Shown: positions 43,076-52,221 of the stretch, piece after piece
Layout of the letters: each line of letters starts with the position of its first letter
Numbering within the stretch: position 1 is the first letter of the stretch
From: an uncultured Collinsella sp.
GTDB lineage: Bacteria; Actinomycetota; Coriobacteriia; Coriobacteriales; Coriobacteriaceae
Assembly: GCA_938023705.1 (NCBI GenBank)
Contig: CALJDJ010000095.1
Coordinates: forward strand, 4,237-68,236
Direction of reading: 5' to 3'
Length of the DNA: 64,000 bases
Translations under genes and position numbers: made by a program
Notes under the pieces: generated by a model
What the model saw: only the letters and a program-made list of their open reading frames with translations
The model's database searches: none
What the model was told of the DNA's origin: nothing

Positions 43076-44845
43076 CTACTCGCACGAAGCGAGCAGCTTC
43101 TCAAGATCGCATTCCAACGCCTCGCGCTCCTCAGCGTCGATCACCGCGAGGGCGACACGCATCAGGGACACATCGGCGGCAAGCTCCTTTACCTGGTCGG
43201 GACGCTTGCTAAAGTGGTCGTAAATCCGCAGGGCCTCCCCGGCCGCCAGGTACTGCCACTTTTCCAACGAAGGCTTTTCGGACCTGCTCATGGCATCGAC
43301 CCACTCGCCAAGACCCTGAAAACCGTTGCCCGTAGTCGTGCCGTTCATAACCACATCGAGCGGGCTCAGCAAGCAATCGGGCGATTTTTTGTACACCAAT
43401 TTGGTGAGCGTAAGCACCTGAGCAAGGTTGCGATACCGTTCCTTGTCGGCATAGAGCACGTCGTTGTAGCAGGCGCACGCCTTAAGCAGCTCGTGGGCGG
43501 CAATGCGCTCCGGCCCATCAAACGGAACGCCGCGCAACAACACCCCAGCAAGATCGAATGCCTTGCCGCCCTGCACGATCTTGTCGAGCGCCGAACCGTC
43601 CACCAAATCCGCCAGCCAAGCAAACTCAGGCTGATACGGCTTATGCTCGTCCTCGTCCTCATGCTCCATCCAGTCGCTTACCAACGCCAGGGCTTCAATC
43701 TCTCTCCCGTTCAGAAAGGGCGAATTCTCCCCCATCTCTTCCTGCAAAAAGCCCCGCGGCTCATGAGAGCGCTCGTACGCAACCGCAAGTTCCCCGTCGC
43801 TCACGACCAAGGTCGCACGGGAAATATAGGTATCTTCCCGCATGTCCCTCCAGGCGTACATCATAAGGGGACGCAGTTGACGGAGCATGCCGCGCGCGCC
43901 GGCACCTTCCTTAACCGCGCGCTTCGCCGCAAGGCGAGCAGCATCTGCCATCAGCTCCATCTTGGCGCCATTTCCCATCATGTTGTTGTACTTGGGCAGG
44001 TACTGTTCATACGCAATCTGGACCAGATCGTCCACGCTCAAGGCGTTAAAGTTAATCACCGAGCCAATGCGCCCGCACAGCTCGGACATAATACCCCAAG
44101 TCTCAACATCCTCGATGGTCGCACTGTCTCGCAGCTCGTTTGCCGATTTTGCGGCGGTGCACACGGCGGCATACGAGGATCCGAAGCCGACCGTGGTGCC
44201 AGACTTGTCACTCAGGCGCTTGCGCACCAGAGCATCCAAGCCCATAAAGGCGCCGCCCAAAATGCAAACAACCTGATCGAGGTTGAGCGTCTTAATGGCC
44301 GCACTCTTGGAGGTATCGCATTCAAACGGCATCTCCCCGCCTTCCAAGAGCTTAAGGAACGACTGCGATGGACTAAAGCTTGATGCAACTTCGCCCCCAT
44401 CGGGCTCGGCACGAACTGCCTTGTCAAACTCGTCAAAGAGCACCAAACAGATATCGCCGGGATTGGCAGCCTGATAGTCCGCGACCTGCGACAGGCAGTT
44501 GCTCATGCTGGCACCGCGCCAGCCCTCGCCCGTCATGGTGGAGACATCGAACACAAACAGCTTGAGCCCCGCGGCATCCGCCACGGCCTTGATGGTGTGG
44601 GTCTTTCCCGTGCCAGTGGAGCCCATCACCAAAATGGCAGCGGGCGAAAGAACGTCGCGCGGGTCGGCGCCGCGTGCCAACATCACGCAGCGGTTGACCT
44701 CAAAGCTCAGCGCCGTCACAAAGGCCTCCAAGCTTCCTTCGTGGCCAATAACACTCTGACGCGTCTGCTCCACCAGACGCGTAGGCGCAATTCGATTGAG
44801 CAAGTCCTGGTAGCGATCGATGTTTCGATACTGCTTCTGAGTCAT
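43076..44845 (-). CDS. ClpX-like AAA+ unfoldase with extra C-terminal domain
   Basis: This 589-aa protein follows ClpX from residue 31: VIGHEGSLEAF, Walker A GSTGTGKT (75-82), Walker B LVLFDEFD (134-141), CILGGAFMGLDALVRKRL, the sensor CGRIGSVINFNALSVDDL and GAGARGMLRQL. Pore loop 1 reads GWRG (108-111) where ClpX has GYVG. The ClpP-docking loop of ClpX, normally IGF, is present in alignment position as VGFG (219-222). The N-terminal zinc domain is missing and about 210 extra residues follow the AAA+ core. It is not the housekeeping ClpX. The ATG at 44845 has AAGGAAGG upstream. It likely unfolds proteins; a partner peptidase could be the ClpP at 57109. Confidence 0.92.
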   Translation of the reverse strand: MTQKQYRNIDRYQDLLNRIAPTRLVEQTRQSVIGHEGSLEAFVTALSFEVNRCVMLARGADPRDVLSPAAILVMGSTGTGKTHTIKAVADAAGLKLFVFDVSTMTGEGWRGASMSNCLSQVADYQAANPGDICLVLFDEFDKAVRAEPDGGEVASSFSPSQSFLKLLEGGEMPFECDTSKSAAIKTLNLDQVVCILGGAFMGLDALVRKRLSDKSGTTVGFGSSYAAVCTAAKSANELRDSATIEDVETWGIMSELCGRIGSVINFNALSVDDLVQIAYEQYLPKYNNMMGNGAKMELMADAARLAAKRAVKEGAGARGMLRQLRPLMMYAWRDMREDTYISRATLVVSDGELAVAYERSHEPRGFLQEEMGENSPFLNGREIEALALVSDWMEHEDEDEHKPYQPEFAWLADLVDGSALDKIVQGGKAFDLAGVLLRGVPFDGPERIAAHELLKACACYNDVLYADKERYRNLAQVLTLTKLVYKKSPDCLLSPLDVVMNGTTTGNGFQGLGEWVDAMSRSEKPSLEKWQYLAAGEALRIYDHFSKRPDQVKELAADVSLMRVALAVIDAEEREALECDLEKLLASCE

Positions 44846-44905
44846 GGGCGCCTTCCTTTCCATATTGGTTTTCTTTCCTTCGATGTGGGCCGAGCCCTTA
44901 AACCA

Positions 44906-45112
44906 CTACAGTGCCAGCGATGTCGCCGACTCCAGATAGATCACGTTGCCCGGCTGGGTAAAGACCGGAATGTGGTAGAGCAGCTGCAAAATGCCCTGCT
45001 TGAGCAGCGGAAACAGTGTGGGATGCAACACTTCGTACATCAGGGCACCAGCCATAAGAGCGGTAAGTATGGCAAGCAGCAGAAGCTTTTGAGCGTTAGA
45101 GAATACCGACAT
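44906..45112 (-). CDS. Small single-span membrane protein
   Basis: This 68-aa protein has one N-terminal membrane helix (KLLLLAILTALMAGALMY) followed by a short amphipathic tail. AAAGGA precedes the ATG at 45112. It lies between the large membrane protein and the ClpX-like gene, with gaps of 44 and 60 bases, so it belongs to the same transcript. Function unknown. Confidence 0.75.
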   Translation of the reverse strand: MSVFSNAQKLLLLAILTALMAGALMYEVLHPTLFPLLKQGILQLLYHIPVFTQPGNVIYLESATSLAL

Positions 45113-45156
45113 GGTCGTTCCTTTCTTCATGCGAGATATTTGGATTGCGTTGTGGG

Positions 45157-45894
45157 TTAGCGACTCATAGCGATGGCAATGCCAATAACCGTGATAACCA
45201 CGGGGATCGCAAGCGATGCAAACAGAATCCCGGCAAAAAGGCCCACCACCAGCGCGCACACGATGATGACCAGCGTGGTGGGTACAAGCGCAAGCAGAGG
45301 AGTAACCACGCAGGCGGATGCAAAGCGAAGCCCGTGGAACTTGTGCTCATCGGGAAATAGAGCGTTAAGGACCCCTTCGACAATTCGCCACTCGACAATC
45401 GTTCCGATGGTTAAGACAACCGCCCAAAGCAGGTAATCATTTGCACGGGAATCCGAAGCCATCTTTCCGGTGACGCCAGCCCAACAATCAAATGCCGCGG
45501 TATAGCCCAGCAAACAGACGATCGCGCAGACGACGGATGCAAATGCGCCCGCGCTCTCGATTGCACCGAGCAGCTCGCACATGTCGGATTCGCGCCCTCC
45601 CGTTAACAGCACGATCCATTTGTGGGCAAGCGCCGCAACAAACGCCGCGCCCAGCACAACCCAGTACACCCTAAACGCCACCAGGCGCCATGAATGGAGC
45701 GGGATCACCGTGTTGCTCTCACTAATCTCGAACATAAACCCGCCGAGCCACGTCGTCAGCAAGCACATCATGTCGATGGCGACCACGTAGAGTACAACCG
45801 CAAAGACGGTTTGCAGAATCATGCCGAAAATATTCATCGCCGTTGGCTTCTTGGGGGCGTCCGGCTCGATTCTGTACATGTCGTATCCGTTCAT
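45157..45894 (-). CDS. Multi-pass membrane protein, first gene of the cassette
   Basis: This 245-aa protein has about six hydrophobic helices, for example MILQTVFAVVLYVVAIDMMC and the C-terminal IPVVITVIGIAIAMSR. AAAGGA sits six bases before the ATG. It opens the five-gene minus-strand unit. Its C-terminal pattern resembles that of the membrane protein at 48668, hinting at distant relationship. Function unknown; membrane anchoring of the cassette is one option. Confidence 0.8.
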   Translation of the reverse strand: MNGYDMYRIEPDAPKKPTAMNIFGMILQTVFAVVLYVVAIDMMCLLTTWLGGFMFEISESNTVIPLHSWRLVAFRVYWVVLGAAFVAALAHKWIVLLTGGRESDMCELLGAIESAGAFASVVCAIVCLLGYTAAFDCWAGVTGKMASDSRANDYLLWAVVLTIGTIVEWRIVEGVLNALFPDEHKFHGLRFASACVVTPLLALVPTTLVIIVCALVVGLFAGILFASLAIPVVITVIGIAIAMSR

Positions 45895-45917
45895 TAGCTG
45901 TCCTTTCGTTGCTGAAA

Positions 45918-45956
45918 CAACTAGTTGGTTTATCCACTGTAGCTTGATACAACTAG
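45918..45956. promoter_or_regulatory. CAACTAG repeats upstream of the cassette
   Basis: A ten-base palindrome CAACTAGTTG (45918-45927) and a second CAACTAG (45950-45956) lie 24-62 bases before the first gene of the cassette. They may be a regulator site. No clear -35/-10 pair can be assigned. Confidence 0.4.
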
Positions 45957-46163
45957 GAGATATGCAAATCTCTTAGTGTTAGTATCTAGCGAAATATTAC
46001 CCAATGCGTACGGCCTCATACGCACCATTCGATTTTTTTCTTTTTCATTTGAGTGCCCCGTCTGAAAAACGCCGCAACTGCTCTTCTTGTAGACTGAAGG
46101 CAATTGAGCCGCGACGGGCCAGTCAGCGAACCGCGCAATATAGGGAATATGCAGGAGGTGCGC

Positions 46164-47807
46164 ATGCTCAAAACTAAAGCAGAATTTGCAACTCTTCGCT
46201 TAAACGAAGATCTCAAGCCATATATGAGCCGATATCTATCGGATCTTGTGTCTCATATGGTCGAGAAATATCAGCCTTCGTCGAGAACGAAAAGGCTCAT
46301 TGAACTGTGCTGTCGCGATTTTGAGTTTTCGAGCGAGCACGTCGATGGCCCCTCGTGGTCTGTTTTGGGGATTGACCTCAAGCGACCTTCGGCCGCCTCG
46401 TTTGAGTTTGAGGACCGCGTTTACAACGAAGCAACCGACGAATGGGATTATGTGCCCGCTTGCGTTTGCAAAAACCGAGTCAAAGTCCCGACGTCGACGT
46501 TTACTGCCATCGAGGAGAATATCTTTTTATACGACTACGAGCAGGACGCAGCCTCTCACACGTACGAATCAGCACTCATTTACTGCAGGCCCCCCGAGCT
46601 ACGACCGCTATCCCAATTCCCGGCATCTATCGATGCGGCAAATGCGCGAGTCCTGGATTTCCTCAGAACGCGCTCGAAGCAGCTGCAACGCAGCGCAGGC
46701 ATCCCCGATCTGCTTTCGGTCACTGAGTGGTACTACATCTTTCTTGCGGCATCCATTGCCTGCTCTCAGTCCCATGCCACGGCCGTCATTCAGATTTCGG
46801 ACCGTCTGTTCAATCTGGCGCGAGCCGTAGATGGACGTCGCCTTCTTTGTGACCTCGGCCTGCTAAAGAGCATTGTGCTTCTTCCCAACACCATTGCCAA
46901 AAAGGCCGAGGGTCGCGCGCTGCTCTTTATTGGCGACGGCGAGCCCAATGATCCGTATTTCCTTTTTGACGGCAGGAGCTTTGACGACAAGCAAATGACC
47001 GATGAGATTCTGCACCAGCTCCTCGATTCCGTCGACCGAGCCTACGGCGATCAAAAGAATCCAGTCTATTGGCATCGGCTCGAGGATCAGGGCAACGGCA
47101 TATATCCCCTATTACCCAATACAAAGAGCGGATCGTTCGACGAGAGAATGTTCATCCCCCTTGGGTCGCTAGCGCCAATCTACCGCGGCACCGCCCGCAG
47201 CGTTGTAACCAAACTGCCCGAATCAGATCCGACAGACAGTTACCAACAGCACGACTGCTACTACCTGTCGCTAAAGCATCTTCATGATGGCGCAATCATT
47301 GCCGCAGAAGATGTACTTGAGCGTGTCCCCGATACAGATATCTACGATGTAAGCCGTGTAGACTACGAAGATTTTCGGAAGGCCAAACCGATCGACGCCC
47401 GCGAGGCGAGCCTTCTCATATCACGCGTCGGGCCTCCATTCAAGCTTGCCCTCATCACGCCAGGCCACTTTTCTGTCGGTTCTGAGCGCCCCGTGGAGCG
47501 CGGTCTTTTGTTTGAGAGCATTGTCCCCTGCGACGCCATGTTCTGCGCTACCTTTGAGGACGAGCTGCTTGCCCAGTTTGTCCTGGCATACCTGTCGTCC
47601 GATGAGGGGCAGAAGAAACTGGCGGACACCTCGCACGGAGACGCGCTTGTGCAACTTGCCCCAATGGACCTGCGAAGCATGACCGTGCCTGTTCCCGGGC
47701 GAGCGGAGCAGGAGCGCTACGCGCTAGAGTACGAAGCAAAGCAGCGCGCCTACGAGGACGCCCTTAAGCAGGCGGAACATTACGCTGCGAGCAAGGGAAC
47801 GATGTAG
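46164..47807 (+). CDS. HsdM/HsdS-like protein without methylase motif (copy 1)
   Basis: This 547-aa protein combines a region like the back part of a type I N6-adenine methylase (LLCDLGLLKSIVLLPNTIAKKAEGRALLFIGD) with an HsdS-like target-recognition part and the coiled C-terminal end seen in S subunits (LAPMDLRSMTVPVPGRAEQERYALEYEAKQ). The N-terminal 200 residues lack the AdoMet motif and the NPPY active site, so it should not methylate. No HsdR or intact HsdM is nearby. It resembles the product at 60572. ATG 46164 has AGGAGG five bases upstream; TTG 46104 and ATG 46149 are open but lack one. It is divergent from the ClpX cassette. Confidence 0.75.
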   Translation: MLKTKAEFATLRLNEDLKPYMSRYLSDLVSHMVEKYQPSSRTKRLIELCCRDFEFSSEHVDGPSWSVLGIDLKRPSAASFEFEDRVYNEATDEWDYVPACVCKNRVKVPTSTFTAIEENIFLYDYEQDAASHTYESALIYCRPPELRPLSQFPASIDAANARVLDFLRTRSKQLQRSAGIPDLLSVTEWYYIFLAASIACSQSHATAVIQISDRLFNLARAVDGRRLLCDLGLLKSIVLLPNTIAKKAEGRALLFIGDGEPNDPYFLFDGRSFDDKQMTDEILHQLLDSVDRAYGDQKNPVYWHRLEDQGNGIYPLLPNTKSGSFDERMFIPLGSLAPIYRGTARSVVTKLPESDPTDSYQQHDCYYLSLKHLHDGAIIAAEDVLERVPDTDIYDVSRVDYEDFRKAKPIDAREASLLISRVGPPFKLALITPGHFSVGSERPVERGLLFESIVPCDAMFCATFEDELLAQFVLAYLSSDEGQKKLADTSHGDALVQLAPMDLRSMTVPVPGRAEQERYALEYEAKQRAYEDALKQAEHYAASKGTM

Positions 47808-47878
47808 CGACCGAGATTGGCAGACTGTCCGGACTTTTCCGACGGCCTGTCAATCAGGCGCGCCATTCAGCGCGGCGG

Positions 47879-48496
47879 CTAGAAATTGTCATCGGACTTT
47901 GCGCTGGCTTTGGCTGCCTCTTCGCCCGCGATCAGGTCCCTAACCGTTATATGCGCACCGTACGTAGCATCCTCAATCTTTTCCATAACATCAGGGTCGC
48001 AAGTTCCCCAAATATCTTTAAGGACTCGAGCCAATCCCCAAGCGGCGCTGAGCAGGACGTCAACATCCTTTAGATCTAAGTGGCTGACCGCAAAGGGACA
48101 GTACTCGCGCTCCAGCAGATAGGTGTCAACGGCGCCAATTGCCTCAGCCACGTACCGCTCAAGATCGGGATGGGGATGGAAGGCGCACAGCGCCTTGTGC
48201 GGATCGGTCGGCTCAATCCAATACAGCGTTGTCGCATCCTCGCATTTCTCGAGCGGATAACGCTCAACCGCCTTCTCCCAACTTTCATACCAAGGATCGG
48301 CATCGCCGTCCGTCATTGACTTGCAAAGATCAATCGCCGCAGAAACAGTCGCACACGAATATCTATAGCTGGCGTCTTTCTTAAACTCATCATTGAGCTC
48401 GACATCGCCAGACAGCTCCGCCTCCATGATCAGGAACGGACCATCCTCATCCGTAACGCTCATGGGGTAGTTGTTGCACTCATAGTCCGGATACAT
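47879..48496 (-). CDS. Hypothetical acidic protein
   Basis: This 205-aa soluble protein starts MYPDYECNNYPMSVTDEDGP and is rich in Asp and Glu. It has no recognised motif; its make-up recalls small immunity-type or phage-associated proteins, but that is only an impression. TTGGAGA precedes the ATG at 48496. The open frame further upstream runs through a decayed gene fragment and a repeat and should not be included. Confidence 0.7.
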   Translation of the reverse strand: MYPDYECNNYPMSVTDEDGPFLIMEAELSGDVELNDEFKKDASYRYSCATVSAAIDLCKSMTDGDADPWYESWEKAVERYPLEKCEDATTLYWIEPTDPHKALCAFHPHPDLERYVAEAIGAVDTYLLEREYCPFAVSHLDLKDVDVLLSAAWGLARVLKDIWGTCDPDVMEKIEDATYGAHITVRDLIAGEEAAKASAKSDDNF

Positions 48497-48524
48497 TTTG
48501 TCTCCAATCAATCGTTCGGACACA

Positions 48525-48581
48525 TTAATGACCAATATCGAAACCGCGCTCGCGCGGAGGGACGTCGTCCTCGCGCCAATC
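48525..48581 (-). pseudogene. C-terminal fragment of a paralogue of the 49612 gene
   Basis: Read on the minus strand this stretch gives DWREDDVPPRERGFDIGH and a stop. The last 18 residues of the intact gene at 49612-49938 read EWIQDDSSPRERGFDIAC. Eleven of 18 positions match, including the DD-x2-PRERGFDI core. The fragment begins exactly where the 73-bp repeat at 48583 ends, so the rest of the gene was probably lost in a rearrangement there. Confidence 0.7.
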
Positions 48582-48582
48582 T

Positions 48583-48655
48583 GCAAGTTTTTCTCACCGC
48601 GTGAAAAGAACTTGCGATTTCTGCAAGTTCTTCTCACGCTGCGATAAGAACTCGC
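48583..48655. repeat. 73-bp double-hairpin repeat, copy 1
   Basis: Two successive hairpins with related arms: GCAAGTTTTTCTCAC pairing with GTGAAAAGAACTTGC, then GCAAGTTCTTCTCAC with an imperfect partner ending in AACTCGC. The second copy of the same length is at 52222. The repeat lies next to a truncated gene fragment. Confidence 0.85.
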
Positions 48656-48667
48656 ATGATCGCCCCG

Positions 48668-49492
48668 CTACCTGCGCCACGAGGCAGCAAGGATAATGGG
48701 AATCCCGGCAAGGCACACCACCAAGGCTACGGCCGCGAACGCAAGCGCGATGGCCACGCTCGCGACGACATAGGCCACGGCAATGAAGGCCAGCGCCAGC
48801 AGGCAGGCAAGCAGCTCGGCCACGTAGCACAACACCAGGTTCGAGCTCGCGCGCTTCAGCAGGACGTCGGCAAGGCGGACAAGCTCGACGGCAAAGCCGC
48901 TGCCGAAATTACGGCCAGGGCCCTTGGCAAGGAACCACTTGAACAGGCACATCAGGGCGCAGCCCAGCATGATCATGATGGAAACGGTCCATACATTGTG
49001 CCCCGACTCAACAAGGTTCTGGTCACCCATCGCGCTGCCGTTGATGAGCCAACTCGTTCCATAGCCCATGAACAGCATCGCCAGCAGCAGGCAGGCGCTT
49101 ACCGCGGCAAGAGAGCGCGACACGCGCCTGCTGAACACCGGAGCTTTGCAGCTGAGCCCAAACCCCTCGCGAACGCGCCAGACGGCATGGTAGGCAGGGT
49201 AGGCCGCGATGAGCACGGCCACGAGCAGCGACGCCCAATCGGACCCGGGCACCGCCGACGCGTACTCCGCAATCGAAGCAACTGAGCAGTTGGCATGAAA
49301 CGACTCGTTCAAGAACAGCGCGACCTCGCCCTTCCAGACGCAAAACGGGGCGGCGACGGAGGCGATGCCGCCAGCGACGATCGCGGCAACGGCAATGAGC
49401 AGCGCGCCCTGCACGAGCTTGACGGCCTCGCCTTTGGCAGTGCGGGGCGCAGACTCAACGGCGCTGGACGATATTTGAATAGAGGTGTTCAT
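48668..49492 (-). CDS. Multi-pass membrane protein
   Basis: This 274-aa protein has five to six membrane helices and a basic end (GIPIILAASWRR). No motif identifies a transporter family. AAAGGT lies five bases before the ATG. Its C-terminal helix resembles that of the cassette membrane protein at 45157. Function unknown. Confidence 0.75.
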   Translation of the reverse strand: MNTSIQISSSAVESAPRTAKGEAVKLVQGALLIAVAAIVAGGIASVAAPFCVWKGEVALFLNESFHANCSVASIAEYASAVPGSDWASLLVAVLIAAYPAYHAVWRVREGFGLSCKAPVFSRRVSRSLAAVSACLLLAMLFMGYGTSWLINGSAMGDQNLVESGHNVWTVSIMIMLGCALMCLFKWFLAKGPGRNFGSGFAVELVRLADVLLKRASSNLVLCYVAELLACLLALAFIAVAYVVASVAIALAFAAVALVVCLAGIPIILAASWRR

Positions 49493-49611
49493 GATTTACC
49501 TTTCAACAGAGATCAATGCGGAGCCGGAATCACCGGCAACTAGGATGCAGCCTCTAGTCGACTCCGATTAGAGATTGTTCGCCCACATTGATACCAAGTC
49601 GCGCGGACACA

Positions 49612-49938
49612 CTAACAAGCGATATCGAAGCCGCGCTCACGCGGGGAGCTGTCGTCCTGGATCCATTCGATCCCGACGTACTCATCGATCCCCGCATCGG
49701 GGGCTGACGACCACCTGAACTCGAAACCAAGCTGGTCAAGCTCGTCAGCTCGCTCACGGATCACTCCGTAAGCATCCAACGCATTCTCGAAATCCTCCGA
49801 AGACGCATAGCCGCGCTCGCACTGCTTGCGCATCTGATGCAAGCGACCTATGGCGACAGCGATAATCTCGCGAAGAGCGGTAACCTCGCGCTCGCATACA
49901 TCGATGTTTCCTTCGTTGAGCTTGATGCGATCGGACAT
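49612..49938 (-). CDS. Small hypothetical protein with intact paralogous C-terminus
   Basis: This 108-aa acidic protein is mostly helical in its first two thirds (CEREVTALREIIAVAIGRLHQM). It ends in a DDSSPRERGFDIAC tail that recurs in the fragment at 48525. GGGAGG precedes the ATG at 49938; the open frame to 50256 overlaps the divergent gene and lacks a ribosome site. Function unknown. Confidence 0.7.
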   Translation of the reverse strand: MSDRIKLNEGNIDVCEREVTALREIIAVAIGRLHQMRKQCERGYASSEDFENALDAYGVIRERADELDQLGFEFRWSSAPDAGIDEYVGIEWIQDDSSPRERGFDIAC

Positions 49939-50047
49939 AACGGCCTCCCTGGTTTTAAGCCTTTTCGCTTGACTCCATTGAACAGCCGCGAACAGCCGCG
50001 TAATATGACTTTTATCGCGTTTTAAATTTTGGCTGTTTGGAGCATCA

Positions 50048-52195
50048 ATGCTTGAGTCCGAAAAAGAACCATTTAGCTGGGGTTTTGAGGCTGGCTTTCT
50101 TCGCTCCCCCGTCAATCCCCGTATGCTTCTTCTTAACAGGACGCCAGAGATTGATTGTGCCAGCGACGGCAATGCAAGCGCATGGAGTCTCGTCTCCATA
50201 GCCAACGACCTATTGCGCGTCGACTTAAGCTCACTTTTTAAGGAAATCGGGGGCAAATTTTCAGAGCGAGCAAAACTGCGCTTTTATATCGATTTGCAAA
50301 GCGCCATTCGGCAGCCCCCTGCCGTTCCCCTCCATGCGCAACAAACTTCGATGGACTGGGCAGCCGAGCCAGACCATAACGACCGGCTCGATCCAGACGA
50401 TCCCGACCAAGAGCCCATCCAAGTAGAATTGAACGAAGCTGAAATCGCAGTCAACCTTCAAAAACAAAAGGAACGCGACCTCGATTTCTTTGCTCCGATA
50501 TTCGACAAAGCCATTACAAGCCATGCACACGGAGAGATTTCCGGCATGGCCAGATATCTCCTTGAAAATGTCTGTAGACAGTGTGTCATGAACATCACGG
50601 CGATTCCCGACTATCGCTATTACAGCTGCTGGATGAACAACAATGCTATTGAGTGCGACGAGATCAACCGCCTGTACCGCGCGGTGATTACAACATCGGG
50701 CCAACTCAACAAGCAAGAAATGGCGTCCCTCTTCAGCTCCTATCTCCAGCTCGAGTCGAACGACATGAGCATTAACGCCACCAACGGCGAGACCGATCTA
50801 ACAGCACCGGTGCCGTATGACCGCGACAATCCTATACACAACTTTCCCAAGGCGAAATCTCAGATAGAAACAGCTTGCGTCTGCACCAATACCGATCTCT
50901 TTCGAGCGCTTCTCATTGTTTTATATCAGGAATGTCTGGAGCTTACCCCGCTGCTTAAAAACACCGAGGCACCTAGCCTGCTCGCGCAAAACGAAGAGTT
51001 TTTCCCAGCCGCCATCAAAACAAGCGACCCGCGACAATTTCGACTATTCGATGAACAGCTGCCGGCAATCATCCGCTTTGGCAACGCTTTTGCATGCGTA
51101 GCCAAAAAGCACTTGCCCGGAAACGAAACGGCCCAAAAACTCGAAGATCATTTGAACGATATAAAGCGCATGAATAGCGCCCCCTTTATGCAGGCGTTTC
51201 GTAAAAACTATCTCGAGGCTATGCGCGAGAACCAGATCTTCGCAAATGGAGACTTCCATACGCATGCAGAGCTTAACGACCAGGAAAACCTCAATAGGCT
51301 CGTTGGGCTTCAGGCGATTATTGCAAAGGCAGGAGAGCTCTACTTCACCGAAAAGGAATGGTCCTTCGCAAGCCTTTATGCCCGCATCCTCCACGAACTG
51401 CTGCTGTGCGGCATTATGCCGATAACATGCCAAACCTGCGGTTCGCTCTTTTTTCCGACCGGTCCCAACAGCAAGTACTGTGACCGATACAACGAGGAAA
51501 CCAAGCTCTATTGCAATCCGCGATATAACGCCAAAAAACATCTTGGTCGCAAATCACCTCGCGATGTCGCACTCAATATGAAGAGAAAGGCCGATACGGC
51601 ATATAAAAAAGGCCTAACGGATTGTGCCCACTATTTTGAGCGTCTTGGCTACTTTGTCCTCGATGGTCTTGGCCCAGCATACCAAGCGAACGACCTCATT
51701 TCCGATGAGCTCTATAGGACGTGGCTGTCTATCGTCAACCAGCCCAATTGTAGAGCGAAAATCAAGCGGCCGGATAGGCTCGAGTATCCATACCCCGTGC
51801 TGTGGTACGGATTTGTCCGCGATGGCAATCGGTATGTACAAGTCGAGTTTCCTGGAGCCGAGTACCCAACGCTTTTTGAATGTTTGAGCCAGCTCGCCGA
51901 AAGCCCACACTCAAAGTGCACACTGGATTACAAGGGGCCAGGTGAGCATCCATACAGCTCATGGCATGTAAAACTGCCCATGTTGTTGGAGATCATTGTA
52001 CAGATAAATAACGCCGACCACGTGGCGAGGCCCATTCCATTGCTTGGAATCGATGGGCCCGAATATGTCTGGACTGACCCGACCGTCCAAGACACATGGA
52101 GCACGCCCGACGCATGCATCTACAGCACCGGTACGATCGATGACCTCAGCTTTACCGTGTATACAAAGGAATATGACCCGGAAAAGCAGGACTGA
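50048..52195 (+). CDS. Large hypothetical protein with a DUF6076-like Cys cluster
   Basis: This 715-aa soluble protein has an unrecognised N-terminal 450 residues. A Cys cluster (CQTCGSLFFPTGPNSKYCDR, then a Cys 14 residues on) follows, of the CxxCGxxF...YCDR form found in DUF6076 proteins. A C-terminal part of about 170 residues contains YPYPVLWYGFVRDGNRYVQV and resembles nothing I can name. The Cys cluster probably binds zinc. GGAG sits five bases before the ATG. It is divergent from the small gene at 49612. Such proteins often occur singly in accessory regions; function unknown. Confidence 0.75.
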   Translation: MLESEKEPFSWGFEAGFLRSPVNPRMLLLNRTPEIDCASDGNASAWSLVSIANDLLRVDLSSLFKEIGGKFSERAKLRFYIDLQSAIRQPPAVPLHAQQTSMDWAAEPDHNDRLDPDDPDQEPIQVELNEAEIAVNLQKQKERDLDFFAPIFDKAITSHAHGEISGMARYLLENVCRQCVMNITAIPDYRYYSCWMNNNAIECDEINRLYRAVITTSGQLNKQEMASLFSSYLQLESNDMSINATNGETDLTAPVPYDRDNPIHNFPKAKSQIETACVCTNTDLFRALLIVLYQECLELTPLLKNTEAPSLLAQNEEFFPAAIKTSDPRQFRLFDEQLPAIIRFGNAFACVAKKHLPGNETAQKLEDHLNDIKRMNSAPFMQAFRKNYLEAMRENQIFANGDFHTHAELNDQENLNRLVGLQAIIAKAGELYFTEKEWSFASLYARILHELLLCGIMPITCQTCGSLFFPTGPNSKYCDRYNEETKLYCNPRYNAKKHLGRKSPRDVALNMKRKADTAYKKGLTDCAHYFERLGYFVLDGLGPAYQANDLISDELYRTWLSIVNQPNCRAKIKRPDRLEYPYPVLWYGFVRDGNRYVQVEFPGAEYPTLFECLSQLAESPHSKCTLDYKGPGEHPYSSWHVKLPMLLEIIVQINNADHVARPIPLLGIDGPEYVWTDPTVQDTWSTPDACIYSTGTIDDLSFTVYTKEYDPEKQD

Positions 52196-52221
52196 GTCGC
52201 GGATGCCGCTCGCACCAACCT

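Noticed and set aside
43076..44845. Housekeeping clpX
   Set aside because: It lacks the zinc-binding N-terminus, has a changed pore loop and a long extra C-terminal region, and lies in an accessory cassette.
48496..48637. Longer N-terminus for the 47879 gene
   Set aside because: The extension would read through the decayed fragment and the 73-bp repeat; the ATG at 48496 has its own ribosome site.
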